A stretch of 64,000 nucleotides of DNA from contig WYCW01000003.1 in assembly GCA_011392765.1 (NCBI GenBank), forward strand, positions 44,465-108,464. Direction: 5' to 3'. Below the pieces are notes generated by a model. That model was not told the origin of the DNA. It did not search any database and saw nothing but the letters and a program-made list of their open reading frames with translations. The position numbers and the translations under genes are program-made. Positions 22,912 to 32,730 of the stretch are shown here, in pieces; the first letter of the stretch is position 1; each line of letters opens with the position of its first letter. Source of the DNA: Candidatus Thiosymbion ectosymbiont of Catanema sp. Cochon2018. Lineage in GTDB: Bacteria; Pseudomonadota; Gammaproteobacteria; Chromatiales; Chromatiaceae.

Positions 22912-23137
22912 GGGCGCCTTGAAAAATAGAGGTTGTCTAAAAACTAACACATTGATTTTAAACAGGTAGGCTGGGTCGAGCTCGTAAACTGGGTTTCGTT
23001 CCTCAACCCAGCCTACTCCAGGCCCTGGCCTACGGCCCTTTTTAGACAGCCTCTAGGCGTTTTCACCACTTGAGCGACTCTAAGCCATTGATTATTCATG
23101 CGTGCCCTTGACGGAAATCGTATTTTTCAAAGTGCCC
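22912..23137. repeat. MITE-like element, copy split by a second MITE (22929-23053)
   Basis: Same terminal sequences as 14670-14768; inserted GAGGTTGTCTAAAAA...TTTTTAGACAGCCTC flanked by TA. Confidence 0.8.
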
Positions 23138-23974
23138 TTAAGAATCGACCTCAACCGTTTCCACCGCACCCCGTGTTACCCAGGCATCCCGGCCGTTGGC
23201 GAGGACGATGTGAACCCAGTGTGCGCGGGCTTCGCGGATTCCGACTTCGGTGCCGGCGGGCAGGGGTTGGGCGAAACGCATGGGGGCGTTGGGGGAGTCG
23301 GCGGCACGGGCGATGGTTTCGTCGGTGATGAGTACGGCCTGTTTGGTGCCGCCGGCGCGGACCTGGGTTACCGCCGAGAGCAGCAGGCCCAGCCAGACCA
23401 GCAGGGGCAGGAGGGCGAGGTTGCGGGCAAGCGGGGAACGCCGGTAGATGGCGACCGCGAGCAGCAGGGCGGCAAGAAGGAATGAAAGGGCAGCGATGGC
23501 GGCCTGTTCGGCGGGGTTGAGGAAGTGACGCCAGATGAAGAAGCTTTCCAGAGCGCCTGCGGGCTCGGGTTTGGGGACCCAGGCCGGCAAGAGGGTGCGG
23601 GCGTGGCGGAGGTTCTGCCGGGCCCGCGCCTGATCGGGGTCGAGCACCAGCGCGCGTCGGTAAGCCAAAATAGCCGGTCCCAGTCGCTCGGCCTGGAGTG
23701 CGGCATTGCCGAGGTTGGTGTAGAGGTCCGCAGAGCGCGCGCCCTGGGTCGCGGCGTGCTCGAACAACCGTTGGGCCTGGTGGAAGCCGGCCAGGCGCTC
23801 GCCCCGAGCGGTCACTGCTTGGGCTTGGGTGTAGGCGTCGATCGCCTGCTCCAGGGTTGCGTCGGGGGTGGTCGCGATTACAGGTGGTACGAGGCAGAAC
23901 CAGAGGACAGCGAGCCATGCCCTGGTACGGATGTGCGGATTGAATGGAAACATCTGATTCCTCATTTGAACCAC
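23138..23974 (-). CDS. batE: BatE-like TPR/SH3-type protein
   Basis: Signal/TM, TPR region (DLYTNLGNAALQAERLGPAILAYRRALVLDPDQARARQNL), two TM, SH3-like C-terminus; part of bat set. Confidence 0.7.
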   Translation of the reverse strand: MVQMRNQMFPFNPHIRTRAWLAVLWFCLVPPVIATTPDATLEQAIDAYTQAQAVTARGERLAGFHQAQRLFEHAATQGARSADLYTNLGNAALQAERLGPAILAYRRALVLDPDQARARQNLRHARTLLPAWVPKPEPAGALESFFIWRHFLNPAEQAAIAALSFLLAALLLAVAIYRRSPLARNLALLPLLVWLGLLLSAVTQVRAGGTKQAVLITDETIARAADSPNAPMRFAQPLPAGTEVGIREARAHWVHIVLANGRDAWVTRGAVETVEVDS

Positions 23975-24044
23975 GAATACACACGAATGGACACGAATTT
24001 GTGTTTATTCGTGTTCATTCGTGGTTCCTATCCGATATAGTGTT

Positions 24045-24195
24045 CAATGCCATTAAGTTAAGCGTTGCCAGTCGGCAAACCAGAGGAAAAACTACGAATC
24101 ACGCGAATCCCCGCGAATCGGATTCGCGCCGATTCGCGTGATTCGTAGTTTTCTCTTCCGCACTGGTAAGCAACCAGCGACTAACTTAATGGCAT
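24045..24195. mobile_element. MITE with CAATGCCATTAAGTTA terminus and 12-bp TSD CGATATAGTGTT
   Basis: TSD at 24033-24044 and 24196-24207; internal palindrome ACTACGAATCACGCGAAT/ATTCGCGTGATTCGTAGT. Confidence 0.9.
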
Positions 24196-24275
24196 CGATA
24201 TAGTGTTGGGCACGCTGCTGTCCAAAGATGGGGTTCGCTACGCTCACCGCATCCCACAGGCTTTGGCCCATCTAC

Positions 24276-24578
24276 CTAGCGAGGCTTCGCCTCAGACCGA
24301 CGAGCCGTGATCATCGCTCTATCGCTATCGAAAGCGGAACCGTGATCGTGGTCGTGATCGTAATCGGCGACGCAAGGCAAAGCGGGCACAGAAAACCTGA
24401 TGGCTACGGGTTTCGACCCGCTACCTGGCCGGGACCTCCGGAGACCACGAACAGCGAAAGAATGCGGTCCCTCCTACGGCGGCTTCGACTACGATCACGA
24501 TCACGACTCACGAGAGGGGTTAGACGTTGGCGAAATTTGACTCATTTGCACAAAATCCGGTCATTCAAGAAATCCTAG
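24276..24578 (-). mobile_element. CTAG-ended asymmetric element, copy E2
   Basis: Near-identical (inverted) to 43030-43325. Confidence 0.8.
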
Positions 24579-26391
24579 TCAGTCGTCGCTCGGTCTCCTT
24601 CAATAGCTGGTCGGCCAGGAGTGCGGCCCGGGCCCGCATGGGTCCGTCCAGGGTGCGGGAGGCACCGCCGGGGGCATAGGCAACGGCGTCGCATTCGGCT
24701 AAAAAACGGTCCAGGTCGGGAGGCGGCCGGATACCGGCGGTGGCGACCATTTGCCGCAATGCGGCGCTCGCTTCGGTGATGGTGTGGGCCTCGGTCACGG
24801 CCGCCCGGTGGGCACGCAGGGCCTTGGTGCGCGCCAGCTCGGCGGGATCGGTCCGGGCGCGGCGTCTGGCCGGCAGGGCCAGGAGGATAGCCAGCAGGCC
24901 CAGACCATAGACGCCGACCTGGGCGCCGGTGCTGGTCAGCAGAGAGCCGCTCGGCCGCAGTAGGGTGTCGATGTCGGTGGTGATGGCAAGATCGGCCCCG
25001 GTGAGGCTGAATACCGAGTGCTGCCGGGCCTTGGGGTCGATCGCTGCAGCAGTCGTCGGCTCGCGTTCGGGCTCGCGCGGCTCCTCCTCGGGCACGGCGC
25101 TCATTACGTCTGCGGCCGAGATGACTTGGGCGGGGCGCACGGACAGGGCAACGGGCTCGGAGCGGGTGGTCCGGTATTCCTGTCGTTCGGGGTCGTACCA
25201 GGAGAAGGCGAGGGGCGGGATGGCGGTGACCCCTTCGTGGAGCGCACGCACGGTCACCTCGAACCGCTTGGCGCCGTCGGCATAGATACCGGCGATCTTT
25301 GCGCTCTTTTCGCTGGGGATGCGAAAGTCCCGAGACGAGAGTCCGCCGTCGGCGGTGAGGGGCGGGAGCGCCGCGGTCTCGATGGCTGCGTCGCCCCGGA
25401 GGGTGAGGGTGAGGCGGATCGGGTCGCCGACCTGAACTACCGAGCGGTCCGCCGCGACTTCCAGCCGGTAGCCGGGGCCGACGGTGCCGCTAAAACTCTC
25501 GGGCCGACCCGCCCGAGGCAGGGCCTGGACGATCAGGGTGCGCGGCTCGTCTTCTACCCGACGTTTCCGGGCGTGGGTGGGGATCCGCTCGCCGAAGAAG
25601 TCACGGCGCCAACGCACTACCTCGTCGACTACCAGGCTGGCGGGGGTGAACTCGTATTCGCCGGTCCGCAAGGGGGTCAGTCGGCGGGTGAGGGTGTGTA
25701 CCAGGTACTGCTCGCCGTGCTGAAACTCCGAGCGCGTGGTGGCGGCCAGCTCGATGGGGCCGGAGGCGGTGTCGATGGTCAAGGCGATGTCGGCGGTGGG
25801 GTCCTCGGGGTCATGAAAACGGAAGGCGTCGAGCCGCTCGAAGAGGGGGACGGATAGAAACGGGTCGAAGAGAGTGCCGCGTAGGTCGGCGGGGACCCAC
25901 CATTCGAGCCGCACCGGTACGCGCTGGCCGACGATCAGCGGGCTTTCGGGCAGGATGAGCCGCAGCCGTTGCCGGCTGCTGACCGGGATCTCGCCGATCA
26001 TCAGGCGCAGCTTGCCGGTGCTGGTCTGCCGGCCGTTCTGGGTGACCCGGAAGGGTCCGATGACCTGTTCGCCGCGGGCCTGGGCCAGGAACTGGTACTC
26101 GAAGACGAACCGGACTCGTCTGGACTGGCTCATCCGGCCATTGATGATCCGGATGCTGGTGCTGACGCTGGGGCTGACTCCGGTCAGCTCCAGGCGCCCC
26201 TGGGGTGGGTCTGCGACCTCGACCTGGGGTTGGGGGGTCTCCTCGAACCCCTCTACGATGACTTGCAGGTACACGGGTACGCCGACGAAGTGGGGGCCTT
26301 CCTCGGCGTGTAGCCGGGCCTGTCGGGCCGCCGCCGGGGGGCTTACAAGCTGGATGACGGCGATCAGTGCCGGCAGGAGTATCCGGCGCAT
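24565..26391 (-). CDS. batD: BatD-like protein
   Basis: MRRILLPALIAVIQLVSPPAAARQARLHAEEGPHFVGVPVYLQVIVEGFEE...; C-terminal TM; 3' end lies in element E2. Confidence 0.75.
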   Translation of the reverse strand: MRRILLPALIAVIQLVSPPAAARQARLHAEEGPHFVGVPVYLQVIVEGFEETPQPQVEVADPPQGRLELTGVSPSVSTSIRIINGRMSQSRRVRFVFEYQFLAQARGEQVIGPFRVTQNGRQTSTGKLRLMIGEIPVSSRQRLRLILPESPLIVGQRVPVRLEWWVPADLRGTLFDPFLSVPLFERLDAFRFHDPEDPTADIALTIDTASGPIELAATTRSEFQHGEQYLVHTLTRRLTPLRTGEYEFTPASLVVDEVVRWRRDFFGERIPTHARKRRVEDEPRTLIVQALPRAGRPESFSGTVGPGYRLEVAADRSVVQVGDPIRLTLTLRGDAAIETAALPPLTADGGLSSRDFRIPSEKSAKIAGIYADGAKRFEVTVRALHEGVTAIPPLAFSWYDPERQEYRTTRSEPVALSVRPAQVISAADVMSAVPEEEPREPEREPTTAAAIDPKARQHSVFSLTGADLAITTDIDTLLRPSGSLLTSTGAQVGVYGLGLLAILLALPARRRARTDPAELARTKALRAHRAAVTEAHTITEASAALRQMVATAGIRPPPDLDRFLAECDAVAYAPGGASRTLDGPMRARAALLADQLLKETERRLTRIS

Positions 26392-26504
26392 GGAGTCAGT
26401 GTTCAGGGATAAAACGGTGCACATTGGCAACTATTTGCGTTTATTCGCGTTCATTTGCGGCAAAAAAATGATTCTCATGTTATCGGTACTTCGGTGCCGC
26501 GGTA

Positions 26505-26722
26505 CTAGGATCCCTTGAGGGATCCGCATCTTTACAAATGAGTCAAGTTTGTGCACTGCACAAAAATAGTTCTGCCTCTTGTTGGACAGGAATCGCAAAT
26601 CCTTTGAACCACAGATGGACACGGATAAACACGGATCACAATCCGTGTTTATCCGTGTCTGCCTCCGTGGTTCTTCGGTGCGGTTGGTCACGCCTCGTCG
26701 GTCTGAGGCGAAGCCTCGTTAG
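26505..26722 (+). mobile_element. CTAG-ended asymmetric element, copy E3
   Basis: CTAGGATCCCTTGAGGGATCCGCATCTTTACAAATGAGTCAAGTTTGTGCACTGCACAAA...TCACGCCTCGTCGGTCTGAGGCGAAGCCTCGTTAG. Confidence 0.8.
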
Positions 26723-26893
26723 GGGGTGTTCTCAATTAATAAATTATCTAAGTGTTGTAGGCTGGGTTGAGGAACGAAACCCAGCTTTTCCGATCCGCAA
26801 TACCGTGTGCCGGGTTTAGCCGTCCTTGGCCGTAACCCAGCCTACGGGCTTGATTTTTATGATGATTTGGCTCAATTGAGAACGTCCCCTAGG
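26720..26893. repeat. MITE-like element TAGGGGGTGTTCTCAATT...CAATTGAGAACGTCCCCTA
   Basis: Terminal inverted repeats; related copy at 39936-40109. Confidence 0.7.
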
Positions 26894-26989
26894 CTGTCAT
26901 CAGGCTGGGTCGAGGAACGAAACCCAGCTTTGGTTATTGCTGGGTTTTGGCCGTCCCTGGCCGCAACCCAGCCTACCACTCGGTCGTCG

Positions 26990-27604
26990 TCAGCACTTTG
27001 CGAGTCTCGGCCGCCGAGGTGGCCAAAAGGTTTCCAGATCGAGGCTTACGGCCTCGAACGGTGGGGCAATCACCTGATCGGCATCGGTAAAGCGGCCGGC
27101 CTCGACCCAGACGCCGGCCTCGAGTCGGTAGGCCTCTAATGTGCGCTTGATCGGATCGATCAGCCAAGCGTATTGCACCCCGTAATGTGCGTACAGCGGC
27201 AGCTTGACCTTATGGTCTTTGCTCTTGGTGGACGGAGACAGAATCTCGCATATCCAGTCAGGAACCACCTCGAAACGTTGATCTTCCGGCGGGTAGGGCA
27301 TCCGTTCCCGTCGCCAACCGGCCAAGTCCGGGACTACGACCTCGAGGTTCCGCACGAAGTGGATCTCCGGTTCATCGATGATCCACCAGTCGCCGGGTCC
27401 TCCGTCACCGATCTGGAACGGATTGAGTAATTTGGCGCCCAGCACAGAGCCGGAAACCGCATGTGGTCCGGCGGGCCGCGATTGGGTGTAGAGCTGTCCG
27501 TTCAGGATCTCCCCGGTCAGGCCTTCGGGCAGGGCTTCCAGGGACTCGTAGAGGGTTGGTTGGATTGCCGGCTGCATGGCTTCGGATCTCTCATTCAAAT
27601 ACAT
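26990..27604 (-). CDS. Uma2-family endonuclease (DUF820)
   Basis: EVVVPDLAGWRRERMPYPPEDQRFEVVPDWICEILSPSTKSKDHKVKLPLYAHYGVQYAWLIDP; start may be 27577. Confidence 0.9.
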   Translation of the reverse strand: MYLNERSEAMQPAIQPTLYESLEALPEGLTGEILNGQLYTQSRPAGPHAVSGSVLGAKLLNPFQIGDGGPGDWWIIDEPEIHFVRNLEVVVPDLAGWRRERMPYPPEDQRFEVVPDWICEILSPSTKSKDHKVKLPLYAHYGVQYAWLIDPIKRTLEAYRLEAGVWVEAGRFTDADQVIAPPFEAVSLDLETFWPPRRPRLAKC

Positions 27605-27649
27605 AAAAATGCATAAAACGGAAGAACAGTTACCATAGGACCAAGTATC

Positions 27650-30223
27650 TCACCAGTCTTTCTCCACTGGCTCGTAGCCGTGGGGTCGCTGCTTGGCACG
27701 CTGCTCCCGGCGTTGGGCCTCCCGGTCGCGTATGCCCTGCAGGAGTTGGCCCGCATCGCCCGGCTCCGGTTGAGGTTGCGTGTCTTCTTGGTCTTGGCCG
27801 CCCGGTTGGGATTCCTCCTGTTCTTGCTGCCCCTCCTGGTCCTGTTGGTCCGATTGCGGTTGGTCCGGTTGTTCCTGCGGCGGTGGTTGCAGGGCAGCGA
27901 GGGCGGCGGTCAACGCCTCGATGGCCTGCCGCTGGTGGTCGCGGGCGGCCTCGAAGGTCGGGGGTTCCGCGGCGATGGCCTCGGCGGCCTGGTCCATGTG
28001 GTCACGGGCGCTCGTGACCTGACCGGCGGCCTGCCGCAGGCGCGTTTGTTGCTGTTGGGCCTGGGCCGCCTGTCCTTGGGGGTCTTTGGGAGCCTCCGGC
28101 GTGGTGGGGGCAGGCCGCTCGGCTTGTTGTTCCAAGGCCTCGGCGATGCTCCCGGCCGTTTCGGCCAATGCCCTTTGCTCCAGGGCGATGGGGCCGAGGC
28201 GACGGGCGATTTCCTCCGCAGGCTCGGTCGCGGCGAGCACGGATGTCTCCTCGGTACGGTCACCCAGGTCGATCTGACGGAGACGGGTCTCGCGCAGATG
28301 GTCGACCACCGAGAAGAAGAGACGGCGCAGCGCCTCCACCCGGCTCAGGGTACGGTCGACGGCTTGCCGTGCCCGGTCCATGGCATTTGTCAACCCCGGA
28401 TCAGCGGCCGGGAGGTCTTCCGCGGCCGTCAGGTTTTCTATGGCCCGTTGCATCGCTTTTTCCACTGCGACGCGCAGGGTGTCGGCCTGTTCCAGGTGGC
28501 GGCGCTCGGTTTCCAAAGCAGCAGGGTCCGGCGGAGCGGGGGTGGTCGGGTCCGGAATCCGGGGATCGGTGGTCGCCTGGGGATCCGGGGCTTGCGTCGC
28601 TTTGGCCTGCTCCTCCGCACCGAGCGTCGCGCCCAGTTGGTCGAGGATGGCGGCGCTGACACGTTGCGAGCGCTCGCGATTGCCGGTCTGAAGCTCGCGG
28701 GCGACAGGGAGGTATTCCGAGGATACCGCAGCCGGCTCATCCGGCGTCGAATTGCCTTCACGAGGCTCCGAATCCGGGGTTGCAGCGTCTTTCCCGGGCG
28801 CGATCAAGGCGGCGATGCGTTGCTGGTCCTGGTACAGGAGCTCGACCAGGCGTTCGAGGTCCAGAAAATGCTCGCGGGCGGCGACCAGCCTGGCCAGGCC
28901 GCGGCGTTGCGATTCCAGGGCCTTGCCCAGGCGTTCCGCCTCCAGATCGGCAAGCGCCTCCCGAAAGGCCTCCCGCGCTTCTCCGATCAGGGGCGCCGCG
29001 GCCTCCAGTCGGCGCCGGAGTTGGGCATCCGCAAGAGGGGTGGGGTCCATGTTCGCCAGGGTCTCCTCGGCCTGGGCCAGGCCCGCGTTCAGGCCCGAAT
29101 GGAGCTCGCCGATGCGTTCCTCCAGGACCTTTTGAGTCTCGCCCAGATAGTCCGCCGTCAGCCACTCGGGCGCGCGTTGTTCGGGTTGTGCCTCTAGCGC
29201 GAATTTACGGCCCGTTTGGCGCATCAGGTCCAGGCCGTCGGTGATGAGGGCATCCAGGCGCGCCACCGGGTCGAGCAGCTGATCGCGGGCGCGTTTTAAA
29301 TCGCCCAAAACGGCGGCGACCCGACGGTAGGCGCGCTTGGCCGCCAGGCGACGGAGCTGGCCACGGGCCTGGCCCATGCGTTCCCGCGCCCGGTGCAGAT
29401 GGCCCAACAACTGTTCGAGCTGGACCAGACGCACGGCCTCCTGGGTAATACGTTCCTCGTCCGGCTTTGCCCGTAAACCGGCCTGCTCTTGTCCCGCGGT
29501 CTCGCTCAGGCGTTCGGCCTGGGTGAGCAGCTCCAACTGGCCGGTGGCAAAGGTACGCAGGGTACGGCGGGCCTGCTCGGTAGCGTTGGGGTCGTCCTGC
29601 AGGGCGGCGAGGTCGATACCCCGTCCCAGATCGGTCAGAAAGGTACGTTGTCCTTCGATGAGCTGCTCCAAGCGAGTGGCGAGGTCTTCCTGGTCATGCT
29701 CGGCGAGGTGATCGGCCAGGACCAGCGCACGCCGCAGCACCAGCTCCAGATTACGACGCGACGCCACATGTTCCGGCCGCAGGGAAATGGCTTCGCGGAA
29801 CCAGTCGGCCGCTCGCTGCAGGGCCTGGAGCGCCGTCCGCGGCTCCTGGTCGAGATTCGCGTCGGCGCGTTTGACTTCTACCCAGCCCAGGTTGTAGGTG
29901 GCGCGAAAACGGGCCTCACCGTCGGTCCCGGCCCCGGCGCGCACGGTCTCGAAGCCGCGCGCCGCCGCGTCGAGCTCACCGGCCTCCAGGTGGGTCAGGG
30001 CCTGGTTGTAGCCGGCACGCGGGTCTTCCGGTTTTTCTACGATTTTTTCCACCGTGTTCGCGGCAGGCTCGGTTGCCTCGGTGGAGGCGGGCGCCGTCTC
30101 CGACGCCGCGGCGGTCGGTTCGGGATTTGCCGGTTGCGCCCGGACCTCGGCCGGGACCAGGGCGCTACCGAGACTCACCGCCAAGAGGCTCACGGCGGCC
30201 AGCATCTTAAAGCGGTCACTCAT
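27650..30223 (-). CDS. Large TPR/coiled-coil, Gln-rich C-terminus protein of the bat set (BatC-like)
   Basis: Signal peptide, TPR-like N-terminus, long coiled coil, C-terminal PQEQPDQPQSDQQDQEGQQEQEESQPGGQDQED. Confidence 0.6.
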   Translation of the reverse strand: MSDRFKMLAAVSLLAVSLGSALVPAEVRAQPANPEPTAAASETAPASTEATEPAANTVEKIVEKPEDPRAGYNQALTHLEAGELDAAARGFETVRAGAGTDGEARFRATYNLGWVEVKRADANLDQEPRTALQALQRAADWFREAISLRPEHVASRRNLELVLRRALVLADHLAEHDQEDLATRLEQLIEGQRTFLTDLGRGIDLAALQDDPNATEQARRTLRTFATGQLELLTQAERLSETAGQEQAGLRAKPDEERITQEAVRLVQLEQLLGHLHRARERMGQARGQLRRLAAKRAYRRVAAVLGDLKRARDQLLDPVARLDALITDGLDLMRQTGRKFALEAQPEQRAPEWLTADYLGETQKVLEERIGELHSGLNAGLAQAEETLANMDPTPLADAQLRRRLEAAAPLIGEAREAFREALADLEAERLGKALESQRRGLARLVAAREHFLDLERLVELLYQDQQRIAALIAPGKDAATPDSEPREGNSTPDEPAAVSSEYLPVARELQTGNRERSQRVSAAILDQLGATLGAEEQAKATQAPDPQATTDPRIPDPTTPAPPDPAALETERRHLEQADTLRVAVEKAMQRAIENLTAAEDLPAADPGLTNAMDRARQAVDRTLSRVEALRRLFFSVVDHLRETRLRQIDLGDRTEETSVLAATEPAEEIARRLGPIALEQRALAETAGSIAEALEQQAERPAPTTPEAPKDPQGQAAQAQQQQTRLRQAAGQVTSARDHMDQAAEAIAAEPPTFEAARDHQRQAIEALTAALAALQPPPQEQPDQPQSDQQDQEGQQEQEESQPGGQDQEDTQPQPEPGDAGQLLQGIRDREAQRREQRAKQRPHGYEPVEKDW

Positions 30224-30257
30224 TGCAGATCGGTTTAGGCTACGGCCTGGACCGAAC

Positions 30258-30827
30258 CTAATCGGCCCAACAGCCTTTCAGGTCGATCGATATCGCCTCG
30301 AATGGCGGTACGGCAACCTGATCGGTCCCGGTAAAACGGCCAATCTCGATCCAAGCGCCGGCGTCGAGTTGGTACACCTCCAGGATGCGTGTGGCCGGAT
30401 CGATTACCCAAGTGTACTGCACACCATACTGTGCATACAGTGGTAGCTTGACCTCACGATCCCTACTCACCGTGGATGGAGACAAGACCTCGCAAATCCA
30501 GTCGGGAACTACCTCAACACGGTGGCCCGTTGGAAGCTTCGGCATGTGCTCTCGTCGCCAGCCGGCTAAATCCGGTACGGCGACAGCGATATCATGCAGG
30601 AAATGGATCTCCGGCTCATGGATAATCCACCAGCCGCCGGGACCACCTTTGCCTTTGTGGAAAGGACCTACTAATTCGGAACCGAGTACGGAGCCGACGA
30701 GTCCGTGCGGCATGGAAGGCCGTGATTGGGCATGGACCTGTCCATCTAGGATTTCTCCGGTCAAACCTTCCGGTAACTCCTCGATGCGTCTGTAAATCGC
30801 TGATGATGTCGGCTGGATTTCCGGCAT
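30258..30827 (-). CDS. Uma2-family endonuclease (DUF820)
   Basis: AVPDLAGWRREHMPKLPTGHRVEVVPDWICEVLSPSTVSRDREVKLPLYAQYGVQYTWVIDP. Confidence 0.9.
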   Translation of the reverse strand: MPEIQPTSSAIYRRIEELPEGLTGEILDGQVHAQSRPSMPHGLVGSVLGSELVGPFHKGKGGPGGWWIIHEPEIHFLHDIAVAVPDLAGWRREHMPKLPTGHRVEVVPDWICEVLSPSTVSRDREVKLPLYAQYGVQYTWVIDPATRILEVYQLDAGAWIEIGRFTGTDQVAVPPFEAISIDLKGCWAD

Positions 30828-31184
30828 GTCTTATCTCCTCAGGATGTTAAAGAAGCTGTTCCGCAATCCGAATTCCACCACCAGCGCATTTTCATAGGGC
30901 TTCTCCAGCAAACCATGTCCAAGGGTATTCAGTACCTCCATGGCGCACCCTACGACCTGGTATACTTCGTTCTGTAATAATAATTCGTGTTTATTTGTAT
31001 TCATTCGTGGTTCTATTCAAAAATCTGCGGAAAAGTGACCAGGCTCAATTTCTGCTCGATGTCGGGGTTCGTCCCTTACCATGGCCTACGCGGGCTAAAC
31101 TCACCGACGGCAATGAAACGTAGCGAACGCCATCGAATAGAGCGACTTGTCAGCCTAATGAATACAACCTCGATCTCCATGAAT

Positions 31185-31418
31185 TTATACCGGAACACCA
31201 CCGACAAACAGAGTTTCCGGTGCAATGTCTATATCGCCGGGCCAGGTTACCGTGCCGTAGTCGACCGCTGCCAACGCAAAAAAACCAGGGTTTTCCAATT
31301 TGCGAAAAACGGGGTAGTGGAGATAGGGCCGCATATCGAAATACTTGTTTTCACCACTTGAAAAAGTAACCAATAGTCCGTAATCGGGGCATGGTTTAAC
31401 GGCCGTAACCTTAATCAT
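31185..31418 (-). CDS. DUF2442 domain-containing protein
   Basis: MIKVTAVKPCPDYGLLVTFSSGENKYFDMRPYLHYPVFRKLENPGFFALAAVDYGTVTWPGDIDIAPETLF. Confidence 0.75.
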   Translation of the reverse strand: MIKVTAVKPCPDYGLLVTFSSGENKYFDMRPYLHYPVFRKLENPGFFALAAVDYGTVTWPGDIDIAPETLFVGGVPV

Positions 31419-31443
31419 TTTATCAGTCCGCTTTGGGCTAACG

Positions 31444-31653
31444 TCAGGCTTCGGACGCCGAGGAACCAGGTCGGCTGAAAGCCCCTGTTCGGTCTCTCCT
31501 GTCCACGAGTTTGCATCCTGGTCTTTTCTGGCGCGCCTGGAGATCGGCCACCATTTCGGCCAGGCTGTGGTGGTGCTGTTCGGTGTAAGCGTCTCGGTTT
31601 CGCCGGATTTCAGTGATTATTTCATCGATGTACATAGTCATCACTCTCGTCAA
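31444..31653 (-). CDS. Small hypothetical protein adjacent to DUF2442
   Basis: MYIDEIITEIRRNRDAYTEQHHHSLAEMVADLQARQ; helical antitoxin-like composition. Confidence 0.4.
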   Translation of the reverse strand: MTRVMTMYIDEIITEIRRNRDAYTEQHHHSLAEMVADLQARQKRPGCKLVDRRDRTGAFSRPGSSASEA

Positions 31654-31683
31654 GGAGTTCCATCCCTCAATGATAATTCGTGT

Positions 31684-32730
31684 CTATTCGTGTCCATTCG
31701 TGGTTCTATTCAGGGTTCGCTGCCCACCGGGGACCACCGCCGCGAGCAGGCATACCAGGGTACAGAACAGAGGCCACTGGAAGATGTCGTTGCGTATCCG
31801 GTAGCCGCCTCCGGCGAGGCGACCGCGGGTCAGGTTAGCAATATGGCGCTCGTAGATGGATTCCAGATCGATCATCCCCGTCCCGGCCGGGATGTAGGCG
31901 CCCTCCGTGACCAGGGCCATTTCGCGCAGCAGGTCGCCGTCCAGACGCGAGTGCACCAGGTTGCCGTCGGCATCCCGTACCAGGGTACGCGCCCCGGTCT
32001 TGGAGTTGGTGATGAGGATCTCGCTCCCGGCCTCGTCGCCGAAGCCGATGGAGAGGATGCGTACTCCCCGCTCAGCGGCCGCCTTGGCCGCTTCCAAGGG
32101 AAAGGAGTCATGGTCTTCGCCGTCGGTAATCAGGAGGATCGAACGGGACACCTCGCCTTGTCCCCCGCGGTCCCGGAATCCCGCCAGGGCCTTGCGGATG
32201 GGTTCTTCGAGCCGGGTGCCCCCGCGGGCAACGCTGTGGGGACCGGCCGCGTCGAGCACCAGGCGCAGGAAGCTGAAGTCCGGGGTCAGGGGAGAAAGCA
32301 CGGTGGCGCGGCCGGCGAAGGCGATGAGCCCTACCTGGTCCCCGTCGAGATAGTCCAGCAAGTCGCGGAGCTCGGCCTTGGCCCGTTCGAGTCGGTTGGG
32401 GGCCACATCCTCGGCCAGCATGGAGCGCGAGACATCCAGGCAGACCATGATCCGGGCCCCGACCCGGGGCGTGGCGACGAACTGTGCCCCCCACTGGGGG
32501 CGCATCAGGGCCAGGGTGATAAAAAACCCGCACAGCCCGAAAAAGATCAGGCGCAGGGCGCGACGCAGGGGGGTAGTACGCAGCACCAGCCGCGGCTGCA
32601 AAGGGGCGGCGACGAAGCGGTCCAGGTCGCCCTGGCCGCGGCGTTCGAGCCAGGCGAGCAGGGCGACGAAGGCCAATATCACCCACAGCAGATGGATCCA
32701 GTGTGGAGCATCGAAATGGAGCCCGGTCAC
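31684..32730 (-). CDS. batB: VWA domain protein BatB
   Basis: GTG start at 32730 overlapping batA stop (GTGA); MVCLDVSRSMLAEDVAPNRLERAK, LITDGEDHDSF. Confidence 0.85.
   Translation of the reverse strand: MTGLHFDAPHWIHLLWVILAFVALLAWLERRGQGDLDRFVAAPLQPRLVLRTTPLRRALRLIFFGLCGFFITLALMRPQWGAQFVATPRVGARIMVCLDVSRSMLAEDVAPNRLERAKAELRDLLDYLDGDQVGLIAFAGRATVLSPLTPDFSFLRLVLDAAGPHSVARGGTRLEEPIRKALAGFRDRGGQGEVSRSILLITDGEDHDSFPLEAAKAAAERGVRILSIGFGDEAGSEILITNSKTGARTLVRDADGNLVHSRLDGDLLREMALVTEGAYIPAGTGMIDLESIYERHIANLTRGRLAGGGYRIRNDIFQWPLFCTLVCLLAAVVPGGQRTLNRTTNGHE

Noticed and set aside
24228-24578. Conserved ORF RS[IL]AIESGTVIVVVIVIGDARQSGH.KPDGYGFRPATWPGPPETTN shared with 43068-43367
   Set aside because: Arises because E2 and E6 are copies of the same element; no start/RBS and repetitive composition, so probably not a protein.
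26538-26819. ORF MSQVCALHKNSSASCWTGIANPLNH (also at 21705)
   Set aside because: Translation of CTAG-element ends and interior repeats.
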